From contig NC_051121.1 in NCBI RefSeq assembly GCF_014839805.1, positions 1,285,116 through 1,349,115 of the forward strand: a stretch of DNA of 64,000 nt, given 5' to 3'. Origin of the DNA: Manduca sexta (lineage: Eukaryota; Arthropoda; Insecta; Lepidoptera; Sphingidae). Every line of letters starts with the position of its first letter. Positions within the stretch are counted from its first letter, which is position 1. The translations under genes and the position numbers were made by a program. This document shows positions 11,066-22,215 of this stretch, one piece after another. Under the pieces are notes generated by a model, which was not told the origin of the DNA, did not search any database, and was given only the letters and a program-made list of their open reading frames with translations.

Positions 11066-11555
11066 AGATAACTCTACTATTAGCTTTACAAATACTTTGG
11101 AAAGCAGTTTCCACCAAAAAAGAATAGGCAAGAAATTTTAGTGATGCTCTTTTCAAAATCAGGTCAATAGTATACTATTGACTATTGAATGTATTCATTC
11201 TGAGAAATGCCCATGACGCGGAGAAACCCTGAGAAAAATGTACTAGAATTTAATGATACATTTAGTACTTCAACTAAGTAGAATAGTATCTATGATTCAT
11301 TGCATAACAGGATAAAAACAAATGCGTATATTTTGTAGAATGTTTGCGTTTTACAGCGTCAAACTATTGACGTCACGCGTTGGTAATGAAAATCGTATTC
11401 AGCGAGCGAATCACGTACACATTTTTAAGTAATTAGCTCTATTAGCGGTCGTCCAGTGGTTGAAATTCAACCGTCTATTTAATATATTTGTACCACATAC
11501 ATTTTATTTTTTTGCTCTCCTCTTTATGCTTTAATTATGCCATAATTATTTCTTA
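11066..11555. other. Unassigned intergenic sequence
   Basis: AT-rich; nothing recognised. Confidence 0.35.
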
Positions 11556-11823
11556 CTAGCTTTTGTTTGCGGCTTCGTCCGCGTGTAGGAGTTTTCCGGG
11601 ATACATTTTTTTCCGACTTACTTGATATGTATCGTTATATTATGACCAAATTACACAAAATTATTTTAAACTGTAGCCTATATGTTATTCCGGTGTATGA
11701 AAAATATTACTGTAAAGTTTCATCCAAATCGGTTCAGTAGTTTTTTCGTGAAAGAGGAACAAACATACGTACATCCATACATCGATCCTCACAAACTTTC
11801 GCATTTATAATATTAGTAGGATG
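11556..11823 (+). repeat. Dispersed repeat family T, nearly complete
   Basis: Begins CTAGCTTTTGTTTGCGGCTT, carries TTTCATCCAAATCGGTTCAG and ends CATTTATAATATTAGTAGGA. This is the very common lepidopteran element of this form, probably the 3' part of a non-LTR element. Partial copies lie at 13610, 14560, 54715, 58285 and 59800. Confidence 0.75.
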
Positions 11824-11879
11824 TTTACGCGAATGTTAGATTTCCAATAAAACTATTTTCGGATTATTTCCAATAAAAT

Positions 11880-11975
11880 TATTTTCAGATTTTATGATAT
11901 TAATACTATTATTTTCTCCCGACGTTTTGAAGACTGCATCATGGTCACGGGCCAAACTAGTTAATTATGCCAAAT
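11880..11975 (-). repeat. Repeat fragment shared with 25.1 kb
   Basis: CTCCCGACGTTTTGAAGACTG and GCATCATGGTCACGGGCC are the reverse complement of the blocks at 25110-25270. Confidence 0.5.
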
Positions 11976-12435
11976 ATCACACTCCTCCGTGCGCGCAATG
12001 TGCTTAAAATGGGTCCAAAGAATTTTCTTCAATAATTTATAGATACTCTATTATATTATAGACATTATAAGATGGTGCGCGAGATATATGGAATGGAAAA
12101 ACTCAGACGGTTATTATAAGGGAATTCATTTAGGATGGAATAAGAATTCCATCCTTACTCATTACAAGAGTACCACCTTATTCATTACAAGAGTACCACA
12201 TTACTGTATTTATCAAGATCAATAAAATTGTCAGCTGTTAATCCTAGGTTTTCTTTGCTAGATATGATAAATTCAGTTTAGGTAGACGTGGAAGATCGAG
12301 TATCAAAATTAACTCCACACTCTGATGTAGTGAGGAGCGACATCATAGTGTATGATGCTTTTGATTATCCCAAAATGAATTTGAAATGTAATTTAATTGT
12401 TTGAAACCCTGAGTTTCTAAATCCAAGAAAATTAT
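11976..12435. other. Intergenic sequence with a short tandem repeat
   Basis: 12155-12200 has two copies of TCATTACAAGAGTACCAC, preceded by a small hairpin (AGGATGGAAT / ATTCCATCCT) at about 12132-12155. Otherwise nothing seen. Confidence 0.5.
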
Positions 12436-12930
12436 GTTCTTTTTTTTCTAGGAGCCACCGTAGTTATGACCGGGTTACTCTGCGGGATATAGGCCAGATT
12501 AGCAACCACGGCAGTCCCAAGAGAAATAGGAAGAGGATAGACGGGAAAGAAGTGGGGGGGGGGGCGGAGAAGGAACTATATTAGGATGGTCGGAGGGGAG
12601 AAGGAAAGAAAATATGCGCGAGCCCTTATAGTCCTCAAATGTGAATTGGTAACCATGAGGTATATACACTTAACTGTGTCCCTAGGGCCGTGACTAGAAA
12701 ATGATGTTAAACTCAACAGAGAAATATCCCCACCTGGAACTTGAACTGACAACGACCAGCCCATACGGTACAAGACGATGCCCTGCAGCATTAAACGGTC
12801 GGAAATTTATCATGAAAACAACAAAAGGATGCCCCAGTATCCGGTGTTTCAAACTTCTCTCAAATGTAAACACAGACTCGGCTGACATCAGCTTGCGACT
12901 AAGAGAATATTACACGCGACAGTACGTTAG
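12436..12930 (-). mobile_element. Poly-A-tailed retroelement family A with tRNA-like upstream part
   Basis: The T-run at about 12439-12449 marks the 3' end on the minus strand. The GAGGGGAGAAGGAAAG block and CCATGAGGTATATACAC block match 10680-11065 and 61375-61740. The far end (about 12715-12800) has a TCAGTTCAAGTTCC box-B-like motif, so the head may be tRNA-derived. Frames of 64-86 codons here are by-products. Confidence 0.5.
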
Positions 12931-12957
12931 TGTTGTCAACATTGACTACCATGAGTG

Positions 12958-13135
12958 TTAATAATAATGATAATATCAGCCCTGTATTATATACTGTCCC
13001 ACTACTAGACATGGGCCTCCTCTACTACTGAGAAGTATTAGGCCTTAGTCCACCACGCTAGCCTAGTGCGGATTGGTAGACTTCACACCCCCTCGAAATT
13101 CCCATAAACAACTTCTCAGATGTGCAGGTTTCCAT
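12958..13135 (-). mobile_element. SINE family B, 3' part
   Basis: Begins with the (AAT)n/GATAATATCAGCCCTG tail and runs to GATGTGCAGGTTTCC, where the match stops. The tRNA-like head is missing. Confidence 0.8.
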
Positions 13136-14101
13136 GACTGTATACTGGGTGTTTTTTTTCCCAAATGATTACGCAGAAGTTTTTATATATTTGTCAAGGC
13201 TAAAAGTCGTGGGGTTGTGGTTATCAGATGCGATATCCGCTATTTGATACGTAATGCATCCCCTCTTATATTGGGATATTAGGTTCGATTTTCAGGCTGG
13301 AAACTTTATGTGGATTTTCTATTATCTGTTTCGGATGGAATTTCCCGAGGGAGTCGTGGGGTAATCGCTCTGATGTAAAAAAATCGAAATCGCCTGTGCA
13401 ACATGTTTGACGTGTTGGACCACCCGATAACAGCGGGAAGTGGAAAAGAGTATGGTAATAAAACCTAGTAATGTTCTCATATTGAAATAAAACTATTATG
13501 TTTTCGTATATACTCGTAAAGTATTGAAAGAAGTTTTAAACCACAAAGAATGACTGCATAAAAGTTAATTATCTACTTACAAATTAACTTTATTTGATAA
13601 TAGGTGTTGCTCGGCGCTTCGTCCGCGTCAAAAGCCTTTCTGGCGCTAAAAATTCCTAAAACATTGCCGCGTTAGATTTACGTAACATAGCTATGTTATG
13701 ACTTATGACCTATGCATACGTCTAAAATTAGATTTCATATGTTAAGAAAGTATTTAATTTATTTCTCTAAGTTACCTTGTCGATAATTTTATTTTTTAAT
13801 TTTGATTAATGCTCACCAAGCAATTACAAATTATATACGATATTTAATTTTTAATGGCATCCCAAGGTACCGGCACGGCCTAGTTTGGTACCCCTGGTAA
13901 ATACTTTATTTTTGTTTTTAGAAATTTGTTTTGTTAAACCACTGTTTTTAACTGTATAACACATTATGTACTTTTTCAATAAACTTATTATTATTATATT
14001 TTAACAACATTATTCTCCCATGCGAATGGGGTAAATCCATTTAATGCGGGCTTTTTAGCCATGCGAAAAATGGTTGTTTGTAAAAATTACTGGTGAACAA
14101 T
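13136..14101. other. Intergenic sequence with repeat fragments
   Basis: 13610-13720 begins like family T (GCTCGGCGCTTCGTCCGCGT). 13850-13995 looks like a retroelement 3' end on the plus strand (GGTACCGGCACGGCCTAG ... CAATAAACTTATTATTATTA). No gene seen. Confidence 0.4.
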
Positions 14102-14490
14102 CTATGTAGATAAAAATTTTCTAACTATTCTGCAAGTGTTAAGCATTGTTGCTTTTTGGAGGAGTATGTACGAGAGCTTATGCATTCCAAGGGATTGGAG
14201 ACTGGTGTGTAGGGAGTGAGGTATGACACCTGTAGAATAAAGAATGACAGGAACAGTTTTAACTGTGTGTACTTTCCACTGGTTTTTGAGTTATATGGAT
14301 AAGTCGGCATATTTGGCAATTTTTTCTGTGAATGTAGATGCGAGGTTGTGGGTGTTAGGTATAGCAATGTCAATTAAGTATATGGTGCTATTAGTTTTAT
14401 CGTAGAATAAGATATCCGGTCTGTTATAGTGTATTGTTTTATCAGTAATATTTGTTCGATCCCAGTATAATTTATGATTTGCAGATATAT
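14102..14490 (-). pseudogene. LINE ORF C-terminal fragment with restriction-like endonuclease-type region
   Basis: The minus-strand frame reads NHKLYWDRTN, then NRPDILFYDK, YLIDIAIPNT, NQWKVHTVKTVPV and LQKATMLNTCRIVRKFL before a stop at 14102-14104. The pattern PD..x(n)..IDIAIP, followed by a W-K-V and a C-terminal helix with 'TCRIVRK', is typical of the C-terminal part of some non-LTR polyproteins and recalls PD-(D/E)xK nuclease folds; the assignment is from memory of that pattern. One in-frame TAA (before LKNQW) makes it a relic. No reverse transcriptase lies upstream. Confidence 0.6.
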
Positions 14491-15779
14491 TATTGTCGTT
14501 TCGCGATCCACAGCGTTATCGATACAACACTAGTGCCATCTACTTACATTAATAATCAGAAAATAATTCATATAATTGCCATGGCAGCAAATTATCGATA
14601 TCTTATGTCTATATGTGAATCTAGGACATGATATATTCGTGTGCCAAATTTTATTCAAATCCGTTTAGCGGTTTTTACGTTTAATTCTAGCAAATATCCG
14701 TATTTATAATATTAGTAAGGTTTTTAAAGGCAAGATGTTTTAATAACCCTAAGCAGATAAGGTCACAGATGGCTCAAGAAATATATTAGTATCAAGTAGC
14801 TAGTTTCAGTCACTAACTCCTGTTTTACAGTAATTCTTGGAAGAAATAAGCGTTGGCAACACTGATTGCAAGACAAACAGCAAACGAGGAAGTCGCGCTG
14901 CACGTGTCAACACGTTGAACGCGAACTTAAGCACCTGCATATTTCCATGGCTGAGTCAACAATGTTTTTTTATTATGTGCAAATGTGGACCAACTGTGGT
15001 ATAAGAATGCGAAGACTGAAAGCATTAAGGAGTGTATTTCGGTGCTGTAGCCAGCATAAGTCCATTGTTAGAAATGAACAGATGGAGTTGAATTTTGGAT
15101 GTTTGACACACAGACACCAATAGTCTGGGTATTTTATTCCAGGAGTATTATTCAGGCAGCCGAAGTTGGGTGCAGATGCTAGCACAGTTTTTTATTCTTG
15201 TGATCTGAATTTTTAGGGTCGTATATCATGCTATTCGCAACATTACATCGAAATCTTTGTATATCTGAGTATTTCTCAAAATACATGTACGTAACAAAAC
15301 TTTCTGTCGTATCTGTCTTTTAGTTCATAAGTCTAAATACATTCTTTGTATTTAAAAAAAAAGATGTATTAAAACATAAATAAAAAACAGGTGAGACAGA
15401 AAAAAATCATAATAATATTTCATAAAAACGATTTCGTTACGCACATTTATTTCGAGAAATACTCACCTACTAATTATTTTCAAATCATTTATCTCTTTTT
15501 TATCTCATGAGTAAAAAAGATCAAAAAACTAAAATACTTTTTTGTGTAAGACTGTGGCACTCAGTGGCACCTTTATATCAAACTCTGCGTCGTCCGAGGC
15601 TCGAGAACACGTTACGTCATCAAGTTTTCTTGTCAAGTTTAGTTGTAGTTACCTGTAACTGGGTTATTATCAAGTTACAAACACTGAAGTCATAATTTAT
15701 TTGAGTGTATGTTTTTTTTTGTTTATGTATTAACTACTAGCAATCCAATAAAATAAATAAGTAAATAATTAAAGTTTCT
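14491..15779. other. Intergenic sequence with family T fragment
   Basis: 14590-14715 is a family T 3' part (CCAAATTTTATTCAAATCCG ... TATTTATAATATTAGTAAGG). A plus-strand 85-codon frame at 14866-15123 has no recognisable domain. The rest is unassigned. Confidence 0.4.
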
Positions 15780-16075
15780 AAGGGTTGTTTAATAAATGAA
15801 ACTCAACTTTGAACAGCATCTCAAGTAAACATTTAAAGTATGGAACTATTTAATAAACCAAGCTTTAGTTTTATTTGAGAGCTTGTTTTCAGCTATATCG
15901 CTGATCTTGAATGAACAAAATTCAGCTGTGAAAATCCGTCATATGCTGTGACTTAAGATATCATTTGAGATGTTGATATCTATTTATTAAATAGTGATGA
16001 TCTTGAGACGCTGGTTATAATTTGACAGCGATATCACACTTGGGAACGTAATTGAGTTGGATCTATTAATAAAGT
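15780..16075. mobile_element. MITE, copy 1 of 2
   Basis: Shares with 17885-18168 the blocks ATCTCAAGTAAACATTTAA, GAGAGCTTGTTTTCAGCT, a 20-base core AAAATCCGTCATATGCTGTG and TTGATATCTATTTATTAAAT. The left end (GGGTTGTTTAATAAATGAAACT) and the right end of copy 2 (complement reading GGGCTGTTTTAATAGATGCAACT) are inverted, which points to a DNA-type MITE. Non-coding. Confidence 0.6.
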
Positions 16076-16285
16076 TGCACTGAATTTCTAAATTAATTTA
16101 AATATATGTTTCCCTTATTAAATTTCGAAATATTATATATTTGGTCCAGTAACAACGTGCTTCGTTACAGGCGATTATTAGTTAAGTCCATGTAATATAT
16201 GGCATGTTAATTAAGAGATAATTAATCCCTGATGCATCTAGAATGTTCAACTATATTTCCTGATGAAATTTGGATTATTTTGTTG

Positions 16286-16508
16286 TTTCATATTGAATTA
16301 ATTAGTATTGTATTTACTAAGCAAATCGTTCTTTAGCTTCCGGTTAAGGTTCGCTGGTTAATCAATTTCTTTGTGTCTTAATCTTATTTAAATCTTTCTT
16401 TCATATTGAATTAATTAGTATTGTATTTACTAAGGAAATTATTCTTTAGCTACCGGTTAAGGTTCGCTGGTTAATTAATTTCTTTGTGTCTTAATCTTAT
16501 TTAAATCT
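16286..16508. repeat. 113-bp tandem duplication
   Basis: Two adjacent copies of TTTCATATTGAATTAATTAG ... CTTATTTAAATCT with a period of 113 bp and only a few substitutions between them. Confidence 0.9.
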
Positions 16509-16544
16509 AAAAAAAAACACTAAAATATATTTCTTCACTAATAT

Positions 16545-16805
16545 TACAAAAATGAACTTTTTTCTTCCATACGGGCACGACATAGTGACCCCAATACACC
16601 TGATGGTAAGTGGAGTGAGATCCAATAGAATGTCGACTGACGAGAGATGATTACCCCTTGGCAGTTGACACAATTATGCCGGCCTATTGGAACCGGATAT
16701 ACACAAACTGATCCCGGAAAGCGACACACTTACGTGGGCCACTATGGCGGGTTTTAACACCTTGTGTACGGCGGTCGCTATACAGGCGGATATAAAATAT
16801 ATCCT
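16545..16805 (+). repeat. Interspersed repeat family G, nearly complete
   Basis: Begins at TACGGGCACGAC and carries CACCTGATGGTAAGTGGAGT, GTCGACTGACGAGAGATGAT, CAATTATGCCGGCCTATTGG and GGCGGATATAAAATATATCC. Other copies are at 2093, 19970, 21148, 33140, 44985 and 57365. No coding capacity. Confidence 0.75.
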
Positions 16806-17884
16806 ACCACCAGTATAATAGTCTGTTTGAACGCTCTAATATCTAAACTACTTACTCTGATTTAGACATTTTTTAAATCTATATATTAATAACTAAAAAA
16901 AATAATTTATACCCATTTTTAAGCATGAAGCGCACACGGATGAATTTGAGACTTTGCATAATTGAAGTTCATAATATTATAGGTAAGTGTTATAAATAAA
17001 ATTTGTATCATGTGTTATCAATATATTAAATTGGAGTTAAATTTCTACCAGTAGAGGACCACTAGTAATTATAAAACGTGATTCCCGAATATTTTATCCC
17101 GAAACAATCTTTTGTACACTGAGCGACAAAAGTGATCAAATTTAAAATTTCAGATCGTCTTTAATCGCCCGTGCACTGATCAACAATTCGAAAAAAAATT
17201 ATATTTCGATTAAAGATAATAATATGTAGAAGTATTTTGAAGTTTTTAAATTGGTCTGCAACTTGTGTAGCTGACTGTACAAGCATCGCCACAATGTAAA
17301 GTTAGTTTCAAGTAAACCCCTGATTATTCTAATTAGATTAATTGAGAATATAATTAACTCCAATATTGTAATTAATGGATTACTCCATATTTATAAATTA
17401 GGTCACAATTTAATTCTAAATTATCTAGACTTAAATCTTTTGGCTGTTTGCCCGCCTAGCTTAGTTCTATTACTTTTTGACCACTAAGTACGGCAGTATC
17501 TATCTTTAAAAGACTTGCTTTTCGTACTTTTGAGTTTATTATTACTTTTTTTACTTTAAAGTAAAACGATTTCAAACCGAATAAAGGCTTGTTGAATGAG
17601 TTTTAAGTAAATTTTATTTAACAGTTGTATTAAACAGCTAATGTAGGTAGTACTCATTTTATTATCATTTATTTGGGATCAAATGATTAGTAATAGGATA
17701 GTGTGTGACTTTTGTATTTGGTGTTGTATTTGAAAGTAGCATTTACTCCGAAGTTATATGCCTACTTAATGTTTCACTTGCTGCTTCTTATATCTTATTT
17801 TAATCACGTTTGAATGTAAAATTGAATAACAGCTAATTCGTTGGTGGACAATACGGAATACGGCATCTCTCTCACTTGTCTTAA
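16806..17884. other. Unassigned AT-rich intergenic sequence
   Basis: A short family T-like piece near 16822-16880 (CTGTTTGAACGCTCTAATAT). Otherwise nothing seen. Confidence 0.35.
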
Positions 17885-18168
17885 GACTTAGGATCTCAAG
17901 TAGACATTTAATGTATTGAACATTTAATAAACAAAGCTTAAGTAGTAATTTGAGAGCTTATTCTCAGCTGAGTAGGCGTTATTTAAAATAAACAAAACTC
18001 AGCTGTCAAAATCCGTCATATGCTGTGACTTAAGATATCATTTGAGAGGTTGATATCTGTTTATTAAATCGCGACGAACTTAAGTTGCTGACTTTAATTT
18101 GCCAGGATATCAGCTAATGTAGTATTTAAGAGCGACACTTAGTTGCATCTATTAAAACAGCCCTTGGA
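17885..18168. mobile_element. MITE, copy 2 of 2
   Basis: Second copy of the element at 15780-16075, with the same core and a better kept right end. The left end appears lost. Confidence 0.6.
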
Positions 18169-18229
18169 CGCATAATACCTCTTTACTCGAAAATTTGTTT
18201 TAAAAGCTACCTTATTGTAATAAAAAAAA

Positions 18230-18545
18230 CGCCTAGTTGGGTGTGGAATGGACTGCCGATACCAATATTCGCAGGTTCAAATCCCAAGGGTAAACACCTC
18301 TTTTTGTGAAAAAAAAATGTATGTATTCTTTGTGAATTATCGCTTGATTTAAGGGTAATCGAAAATATCGTGAGGAAACCTGCATACTTGAGAAGTTCTC
18401 TATAGGAATTTTGAGGGTGTGTGAAGTCTCCCAATCCACATAAGGCCAGCGTGGTGGACTAAGGCGTAATTCCTTTCAATAGTAGAGGCCTGTGCCTAGC
18501 AGTAGAACAGTATATACTTAATACAGGGCCGATATAATTTATATT
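18230..18545 (+). mobile_element. SINE family B, near full length
   Basis: Head GCCTAGTTGGGTGTGGAATG, box B GGTTCAAATCCC, body GAGGAAACCTGCATACTTGA and tail GATATAATTTATATTAT. Frames on the minus strand over it are spurious. Confidence 0.8.
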
Positions 18546-18729
18546 ATCTATATCACTATAATAAACGTACAAATGAAAATAAATTAGCTGAAAGCAACAG
18601 ACTTCGTCAGACTAGCCCTTGAATGACGTACTTAATAGGTTGAAACTGGTCGATGATTCCGACTACGTAGGTGAGTAAAATCGTGTTGCGACTAATTTAA
18701 TATGTATCGCGTAAGTTTTAATATTAAGT

Positions 18730-18880
18730 GAAAATAATTTACAATAAAACAAATAAAAAATATTTTATGCCAATTAGAACTCGTGTAAGATTTAATAATA
18801 TTTTATGAAAATAATTTACAATAAAACAAATCAAAAACATCTCTATGCCAACTAGAATAAGGACCTTGTATTGTCTACAT
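18730..18880. repeat. 77-bp tandem duplication, imperfect
   Basis: AAAATAATTTACAATAAAAC and TATGCCAA(T/C)TAGAA recur with a spacing of 77 bp. Confidence 0.75.
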
Positions 18881-19965
18881 TCGCGCTGGCTCCCGCGTCG
18901 CTCGAGCGATTGTCTTGGTTCACCGAAGCGCTTTAATCGCTTACACAAGAGGAACGATTGTTTATTTCTTTTTAGAACTGGTTGTACAATTGTTACGTTG
19001 TTTTGGATGTGGAACATACAGATATTTTTGATTATTAGAATATGCTGGATAATGCTATTTTTGACGACATTTATATTGAATTTTAAAGTAATTTATCGAA
19101 TACTGTTTTCTAATTACGTGAATGTAAAATATCGAAATAAAAAAACAATCGAATTATATCTCTGTTTTTTATATTATAATTTTGCGAAATTTTGTTTTAA
19201 TAGTTTATCGAATTAGGTGTTAACTATCTAATGGTTATTATTGATATTGGCTTAATGGTAACGAAACAGGGTAGTAAACCTAGTTTTGCTTTATTCCTGG
19301 GGAGAGATACCGAAAATGAGCTTTTAGGTTCTAAAAAATATACCTGGACTAATATAAGTGGACTACTAGTATTTGAATTAACAGATAGTAATAGACTTAT
19401 CCCCTTTAAAAGATACTGAATAAGAGAAAGAAATGGGTGCTCTAGATACTCATCTTTAAACTTTCTGGAATAAAAGTCATGAATTAAATGCTTTATTACG
19501 TATAAGCTTACACTATAATGTTCATCAAACACGCACTGTTGTATTTTAGCAAAATAAACTGATATGTTATACGCTCATTACATTGGACACCGGCAGGGAT
19601 CAAGGTTTCTGAACTAAAAAAGTCAAACAAAGAATTGTATAATACAATAGAAGTTAAGCCTCGGGCGTACAGCCAACATGTACTGGAGGATTTAGGTATA
19701 AAAGAAGTCAGCTCGGACTGGCAGGAAATAAGAAATAAAATGATGTATATAATATGTAATTATAAATAAACAATAAGGGAGAAACGCGTCGCGATCTTCA
19801 CCGTTGAGGACATTAAAATCCCTAACCTAGCTATATCAAGCTACTATCCAGTAACTAGCCCTGGTTAATACGTGACGAAAGTAGCTAAAACGATATTGGT
19901 TCCTAAAACAAGTATGCAAGGTACATATTTACACATTCAGATTGAGCTCTTCCTTAAAAAATATT
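18881..19965. other. Unassigned AT-rich intergenic sequence
   Basis: Frames of 62-123 codons at 18845-19532 are AT-driven and show no domain. Confidence 0.4.
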
Positions 19966-20055
19966 GGTAGTTTTTTTTTATACGGGCAATTGACCATCAT
20001 GCCAATCACCTGATGGTAAGTGAAATATCTTAACCATCAGATAAACCGTATGCTC
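19966..20055 (+). repeat. Repeat family G fragment
   Basis: T-run, then TACGGGCAATTGACC and CACCTGATGGTAAGTG; 5' part only. Confidence 0.6.
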
Positions 20056-20372
20056 GCTTGCATTATAGCATATATAAACTCAAGTTTTGTTTATGAGGTT
20101 TAATAATCAATAACAAATTATTTAAACTGTTACTCATTGATTTCATATTTTTAGTACTTTAGAATTTTCTTTTCTACCTCCTATTATTGTTTTAGATTTT
20201 AATTCAATATGTTGTTAGTGGTAAATGCTGTGTTCACCTATTAGTAGCTAACGTATCAGATGCTGTACCTTATTGCTTTTTTAATATTAATTGATGTTAT
20301 ATGTAGTGCTGTTGGTGTACCTTATTACAAATAAATAAATAAACTACGGTACATGTCTTAAGATCCCACTCA
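20056..20372. other. Unassigned sequence with retroelement-like tail
   Basis: Ends in TACCTTATTACAAATAAATAAATAAAC at about 20316-20343, a poly-A-like tail. Nothing else recognised. Confidence 0.3.
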
Positions 20373-20551
20373 GGGCCCTTATTCTGTATGATAGTGTAAA
20401 CGCTTAACGCGGCCGTGTCATGTTATCTTCGAGAAATGTGCGTGGAATGGTATTCTGTAAGTCAAATTTCTATAGTCCTAAACATGATGCGTTGTGTTAC
20501 GCGCTTGTTACGTACTGTTAAAATAACGTGCGGGATAGAGAATAAGGCCCC
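20373..20551. mobile_element. Short MITE (~179 bp)
   Basis: The left end GGGCCCTTATTCTGTATGA and right end (complement GGGGCCTTATTCTCTATCC) are inverted, with GC-richer CGCTTAACGCGG and GTAACAAGCGCG-type sub-ends. Non-coding. Confidence 0.6.
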
Positions 20552-21147
20552 AGAGATAAGATTAGCTTATTAACGACAGTGTTGAACTTGAGTCAGCACT
20601 TGCCTGCTATTGTCTATATCTTACCTACCATTTGAGTTACCATCATTCAGTGATTGCGATATGATAAAATGCCTCTCGTAGGATTTTAAATTTAAATCGT
20701 GCCCAATTTAAAGTTATTGCATGCACCATTAGTTTTATAGGCCCTATTAGTGATATTTTATCTTTCAAAAATATTTTTGCTGATTGCATGCGTTGGGAGC
20801 GCAATAACCCGTGAAATTGGGCTGTGATATAATATGTTGAGATTATATAATATTTGTAGATAGACTTTAATCATTAATTCTCTCAGACGTTGTCGGCATA
20901 GCTAGAACAAAATATATACAGCAAAAAAAACAGAGACCACATAATATTCTCCCATCAAACTTAACAATGATACAAACACTATTTTGAAAAACATTGAAAC
21001 ATTAAAAATGCTAATGGAGTGATTTTCATTTTATTTTATTTCCTTGTAAGATCTATTGTTAATTACCAAGTTCATTGCTAAATTGGCGGGATTTATTCGA
21101 AAACATTAATTTGGTTAATGTTTAATGGTTAAATCTGCCCAGACAAG
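20552..21147. other. Unassigned AT-rich intergenic sequence
   Basis: Nothing recognised. Confidence 0.35.
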
Positions 21148-21445
21148 GTGTTAAAACTCGCCAGAATGGCCCACGTAAGTGTGTTGCGTTCCGGTATCAG
21201 CCTGTATATATCCGGTTCCAACCAACATAATTATCCCCTCCCCCTCCCTTCCCATCACCCCACATCCCTCCATCCCCATCTCCTATCCTAAGGAACGCCA
21301 CGGTTGCTAAGCCGGGGAATCGCCTGTACACCATTAGCAGGACCCCAGGTGATAACCATGGCGTTCACCAAAAAAAAAAAAACAACATAATTGTGTCGAC
21401 TGCCGAGGGGTAATCATCTCTCGTCAGTCGACATTCTATTGGACC
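21148..21445 (-). repeat. Repeat family G copy, split by an insertion
   Basis: The right part (21375-21445, CATAATTGTGTCGACTGCCG...) and left part (21148-21235, GGTGTTAAAACTCGCCAGAA...) together make a reversed family G copy. They are separated by a poly-A-tailed element at 21236-21383. Confidence 0.75.
21236..21383 (+). mobile_element. Poly-A-tailed element family A, nested insertion
   Basis: Pyrimidine-rich start (CCCCTCCCCCTCCC), then GCCACGGTTGCTAAGCCGGG, TGATAACCATGGCG and an A-run. The 10-bp sequence CAACATAATT occurs at both junctions, as expected for target-primed insertion. Confidence 0.8.
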
Positions 21446-21642
21446 CCACTCCATGGAGTATTTTATCTTGTAAAATATCTAATATGTGATGAATATTCTG
21501 TATGATTGACCTGCATCAGTGGGTCTTGAGGTCCGAGGTCATAGTAAGATTAGCAGACATTATTCGACCGATCGTCGAGGGCTAAGTTTATTGCTAGTTG
21601 AACTTAAGAGCCTTCTGTAGTTAGCTTGTAGGATTGTTCATT

Positions 21643-22215
21643 AATTTCGAAAGTACACAGCGCTTGAGAGTGTCAGAATTGAAGAGCTTGCAAGCTAAAT
21701 TAAAAAGTAATTTCGAAAGTACACAATAATCACTACAGAGTATCAGAATTGAAAATCCTGCAAGCTAAAGTAATGTAACTAATTTCGAAAGTACAGAGTA
21801 ATCACTTCAAAGTGTCAGAAATGAAAATCTTGCAAGCTAAAGTAACGACTAATTTCGAAAGTACATACATAGTAGTCATTTCGTAGTGTCTGTATTAAAA
21901 AGCCTGCAAGCTAAAGTAACAACTGATTTCAAAAGTGTACATACATAGTACACTTTGGAAATCAGTTGGATTATATATATATCATAGGATTGGAGTGTCA
22001 TTACTCATTTTTAAAGCTTTGATTATCACAAACATAGTATAAGTTTTCTTGTGTACCTACTAACAATGTTGAGTCATGAGTTGCTCGCAAAATAAATAAA
22101 TAAATAGATAGTACTCATTTTGAAGTGCCTACATTAAAAAGCCTGCAAGCTAAAGTAACAACTAATTTCGAAAGTACAGTGTAATCACTTTACAAATTAA
22201 AAATCCTGCAAGCCA
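21643..22215. repeat. Degenerate tandem array, ~66-72 bp units
   Basis: Units start AATTTCGAAAGTACA at 21643, 21709, 21781, 21851 and 22164, with a variant near 21924, and end CTGCAAGCTAAAGTAAC. An unrelated piece with an AAATAAATAAATA tail (about 21968-22100) interrupts it, and the array resumes at about 22110. A 20-bp-arm hairpin lies at 21921-21967. No spacers of CRISPR type are present. Confidence 0.85.

Noticed and set aside
18845..19216. 123-codon plus-strand frame
   Set aside because: AT-driven, rich in Phe, Ile, Leu and Asn, with no domain and tandem repeat sequence at its start.
21643..22215. CRISPR-like array
   Set aside because: Units adjoin with no unique spacers, repeats are degenerate, and the DNA is from an animal nucleus.
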